NCBI GenBank assembly: GCA_013001695.1
Contig: JABDMC010000045.1
Span: 1-43,510 of the forward strand
Reading direction: 5' to 3'
DNA length: 43,510 bases
Source: Akkermansiaceae bacterium
GTDB lineage: Bacteria; Verrucomicrobiota; Verrucomicrobiia; Verrucomicrobiales; Akkermansiaceae
The stretch's first letter is position 1. Each line of letters opens with the position of its first letter. Positions 42,151 through 43,510 of the stretch are shown one piece after another. The notes under the pieces were generated by a model. It did no database searches and was not told where the DNA came from. It saw only the letters and a program-made list of their open reading frames with translations. The translations under genes were made by a program, and so were the position numbers.

Positions 42151-43506
42151 TCAGACGTAATGATTGGGGATATCAAACGCCGCGAATCGGTCGATGAGGG
42201 ACAGCACCCCCGCCGAACGCTCGTGGCGCTTGAGGGCCACGAGATCCTCACGACTGCAGGCGACGGAATCCGGCATGTACTCGGACATGCCGGGATTGTC
42301 CTGCTCGTAATGGGGCGACGGGGAAGTCCGGACAAGGGTGACCCCCTCCCGGGACGTGCCCGCACTTTCCTTGAAGAGCGGATTGAGCTGCACGTTGCCC
42401 CGCCCATGCGGCCACTCGGAAAATTCCCCGTAGTCGCGGAGCGCATCCTCCTTGCGGGAGGCGACCATGGTCAGCAAGCCGGTCCCCTCGAGGTCCCGGG
42501 AGGGAGTGCCGCCGGCAAGCGCCGGCCCCTTGCCATGGGCGTAGCGCTCCACGACCTCGGATTCGGCCACCATGCGTGACGGCCAGTCTCCGAACAGCTG
42601 CGCATAGCCTTCCGGCGTCAGGGCCGTGTTCGAAGCGGGCGCAGGGACCAGCGAGTTTCTCAGCGAGATGACCGCAACCCACGCCGATTCGTCGACGACC
42701 CGGCGAATTTCCGCCCACGCACATTCCTTGTCCCCGAAGAAGTGGAAGCTGTTGCAGCATGTCACCGCGGAAAACACCCCGTCCTTGAACGGATACGCCT
42801 GAACCGCGTCGGCGTGGATGAACTCCGCTTCCGGACAGACCCATTTCTTGGCCACATAAAGCAGGAAGAACTCGGAATCCAGCCCCACCGCCGTTCGCTC
42901 TCCGCAGTTGACCAACCCGCGCGTCAAGTGGCCGAACCCGCAAGCCAGGTCCAGCACCCGTTTCCCGGTCCGCGGCATGGCCGCCGAGACCGACAACGCG
43001 GCGAGGTGACGAGGCTGGCCAAACCGGTAGAAGAAGTAGTCGAAGGCATTCCTGCCGTCCTTGAAGTGGAGCTTGAAATAGTCCCGGAATATGTCCCTCG
43101 CCGAGAACCGCTCCGGGCCGCGCATGAGGCGGATCGAGAGCCTTCGAGCCGCCCGGTCACTCAAATGCCTCCGGATTCGGCGCGCCGCCTGCCTCCCTCC
43201 CGGAAAAGCCGCCATCGGCCGGAGCCACAACGGCATGCCGTCGCTGGTTGCCTGCGGATGCCCCGTCATCACCTCGAGCGCCTCCTCATACCGCTTCGCC
43301 TTGACCAGCTCCACGGCCCGTTTTCGTTGACCATCCGCCGGTCCGCCAAATCTCAACACCGGAATCCCGCCCACCACGGGATACTCGTGTTCCGGGCACG
43401 CGAGGATGCCGTGCTCGATCTCGCCGTCCTCCCGTTGGAGGCCGGAAGCCTCCAGGCACTTTCCGCACTGGGGGCAGATCAAGCTCGATATCATGCTCTC
43501 GTGCAT
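42151..43506 (-). CDS. Methyltransferase with Trm112-like N-terminal zinc domain
   Basis: SAM-dependent methyltransferase, acceptor unknown. N-terminal ICPQCGKCLEA...LACPEHEYPVVGGIPVL resembles a Trm112 zinc segment, here with Cys11, Cys14, Cys37 and His40 (fourth ligand changed). The class I methyltransferase core has RVLDLACGFGHLTRG and AVGLDSE, and the FxAVTCCNSFHFF region matches Methyltransf_11. The C-terminal 110 residues are unassigned. It runs to within five bases of the window edge, so an upstream start is possible; ATG 43494 is another. It is the first gene of the minus-strand cluster visible here. Confidence 0.78.
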   Translation of the reverse strand: MHESMISSLICPQCGKCLEASGLQREDGEIEHGILACPEHEYPVVGGIPVLRFGGPADGQRKRAVELVKAKRYEEALEVMTGHPQATSDGMPLWLRPMAAFPGGRQAARRIRRHLSDRAARRLSIRLMRGPERFSARDIFRDYFKLHFKDGRNAFDYFFYRFGQPRHLAALSVSAAMPRTGKRVLDLACGFGHLTRGLVNCGERTAVGLDSEFFLLYVAKKWVCPEAEFIHADAVQAYPFKDGVFSAVTCCNSFHFFGDKECAWAEIRRVVDESAWVAVISLRNSLVPAPASNTALTPEGYAQLFGDWPSRMVAESEVVERYAHGKGPALAGGTPSRDLEGTGLLTMVASRKEDALRDYGEFSEWPHGRGNVQLNPLFKESAGTSREGVTLVRTSPSPHYEQDNPGMSEYMPDSVACSREDLVALKRHERSAGVLSLIDRFAAFDIPNHYV

Positions 43507-43510
43507 CAGA

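Overview
This is a GC-rich bacterial chromosomal window. It most resembles Verrucomicrobiota, possibly the Opitutae side. The supporting features are two secreted proteins with FN3 domains and 'N-G-D-G ... L-x-Y/H-A' repeats, a TIGR02597-like domain, six-domain ribosomal protein S1, type B L31, and an exosortase locus. The taxon is an inference; there is no rRNA or other marker to settle it.

Left part (1-3.6 kb): housekeeping genes. rpmE (type B L31) with an intrinsic terminator, a small family 2 glycosyltransferase, convergent rpsA with its own terminator, and tRNA-Arg(ACG). A 750-bp stretch without a supported gene follows, ending in a short AT-rich tract.

Middle left (4.3-13 kb): a PEP-CTERM/exosortase accessory block. 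Two secreted FN3-containing proteins flank a 1079-residue TPR lipoprotein of the PrsT type, all on the + strand. Convergent to them is a PrsR-like sigma-54-dependent response regulator with a strong terminator. Directly upstream of prsR is what reads as the decayed C-terminal end of its histidine kinase partner, with an in-frame stop.

Right part (13.6-43.5 kb): about 26 consecutive minus-strand genes, many overlapping by 1-11 bases, forming a surface-polysaccharide cluster. In transcription order (right to left): a methyltransferase with a Trm112-like zinc end, a capsule-type sulfotransferase-like protein, Wzm/Wzt ABC exporter, a methyltransferase-glycosyltransferase fusion, a second methyltransferase, a PAPS sulfotransferase, a GIPC-transferase-like beta-propeller protein, a glycosyltransferase and a hexapeptide acyltransferase. 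Next comes a CDP-sugar cassette (rfbF, rfbG, C-methyltransferase, rfbC-like epimerase, DUF4910 peptidase-like protein, SDR). Then come GT2, GT4 and WbsX-like proteins, a VanZ-LamG membrane protein, rfbD, a divergent cupin, a UDP-sugar dehydrogenase, an exosortase, a Wza-type lipoprotein and an outer-membrane beta-barrel. The set suggests a sulfated, methylated polysaccharide containing a branched CDP-derived 6-deoxy sugar, exported by an ABC transporter and a short Wza-like lipoprotein, in a locus that also carries protein sorting by exosortase. No exosortase substrate with a PEP-CTERM-like tail, no Wzx/Wzy/Wzc and no rfbA/rfbB are present in the window. I found no CRISPR array, insertion sequence, integrase or rRNA.
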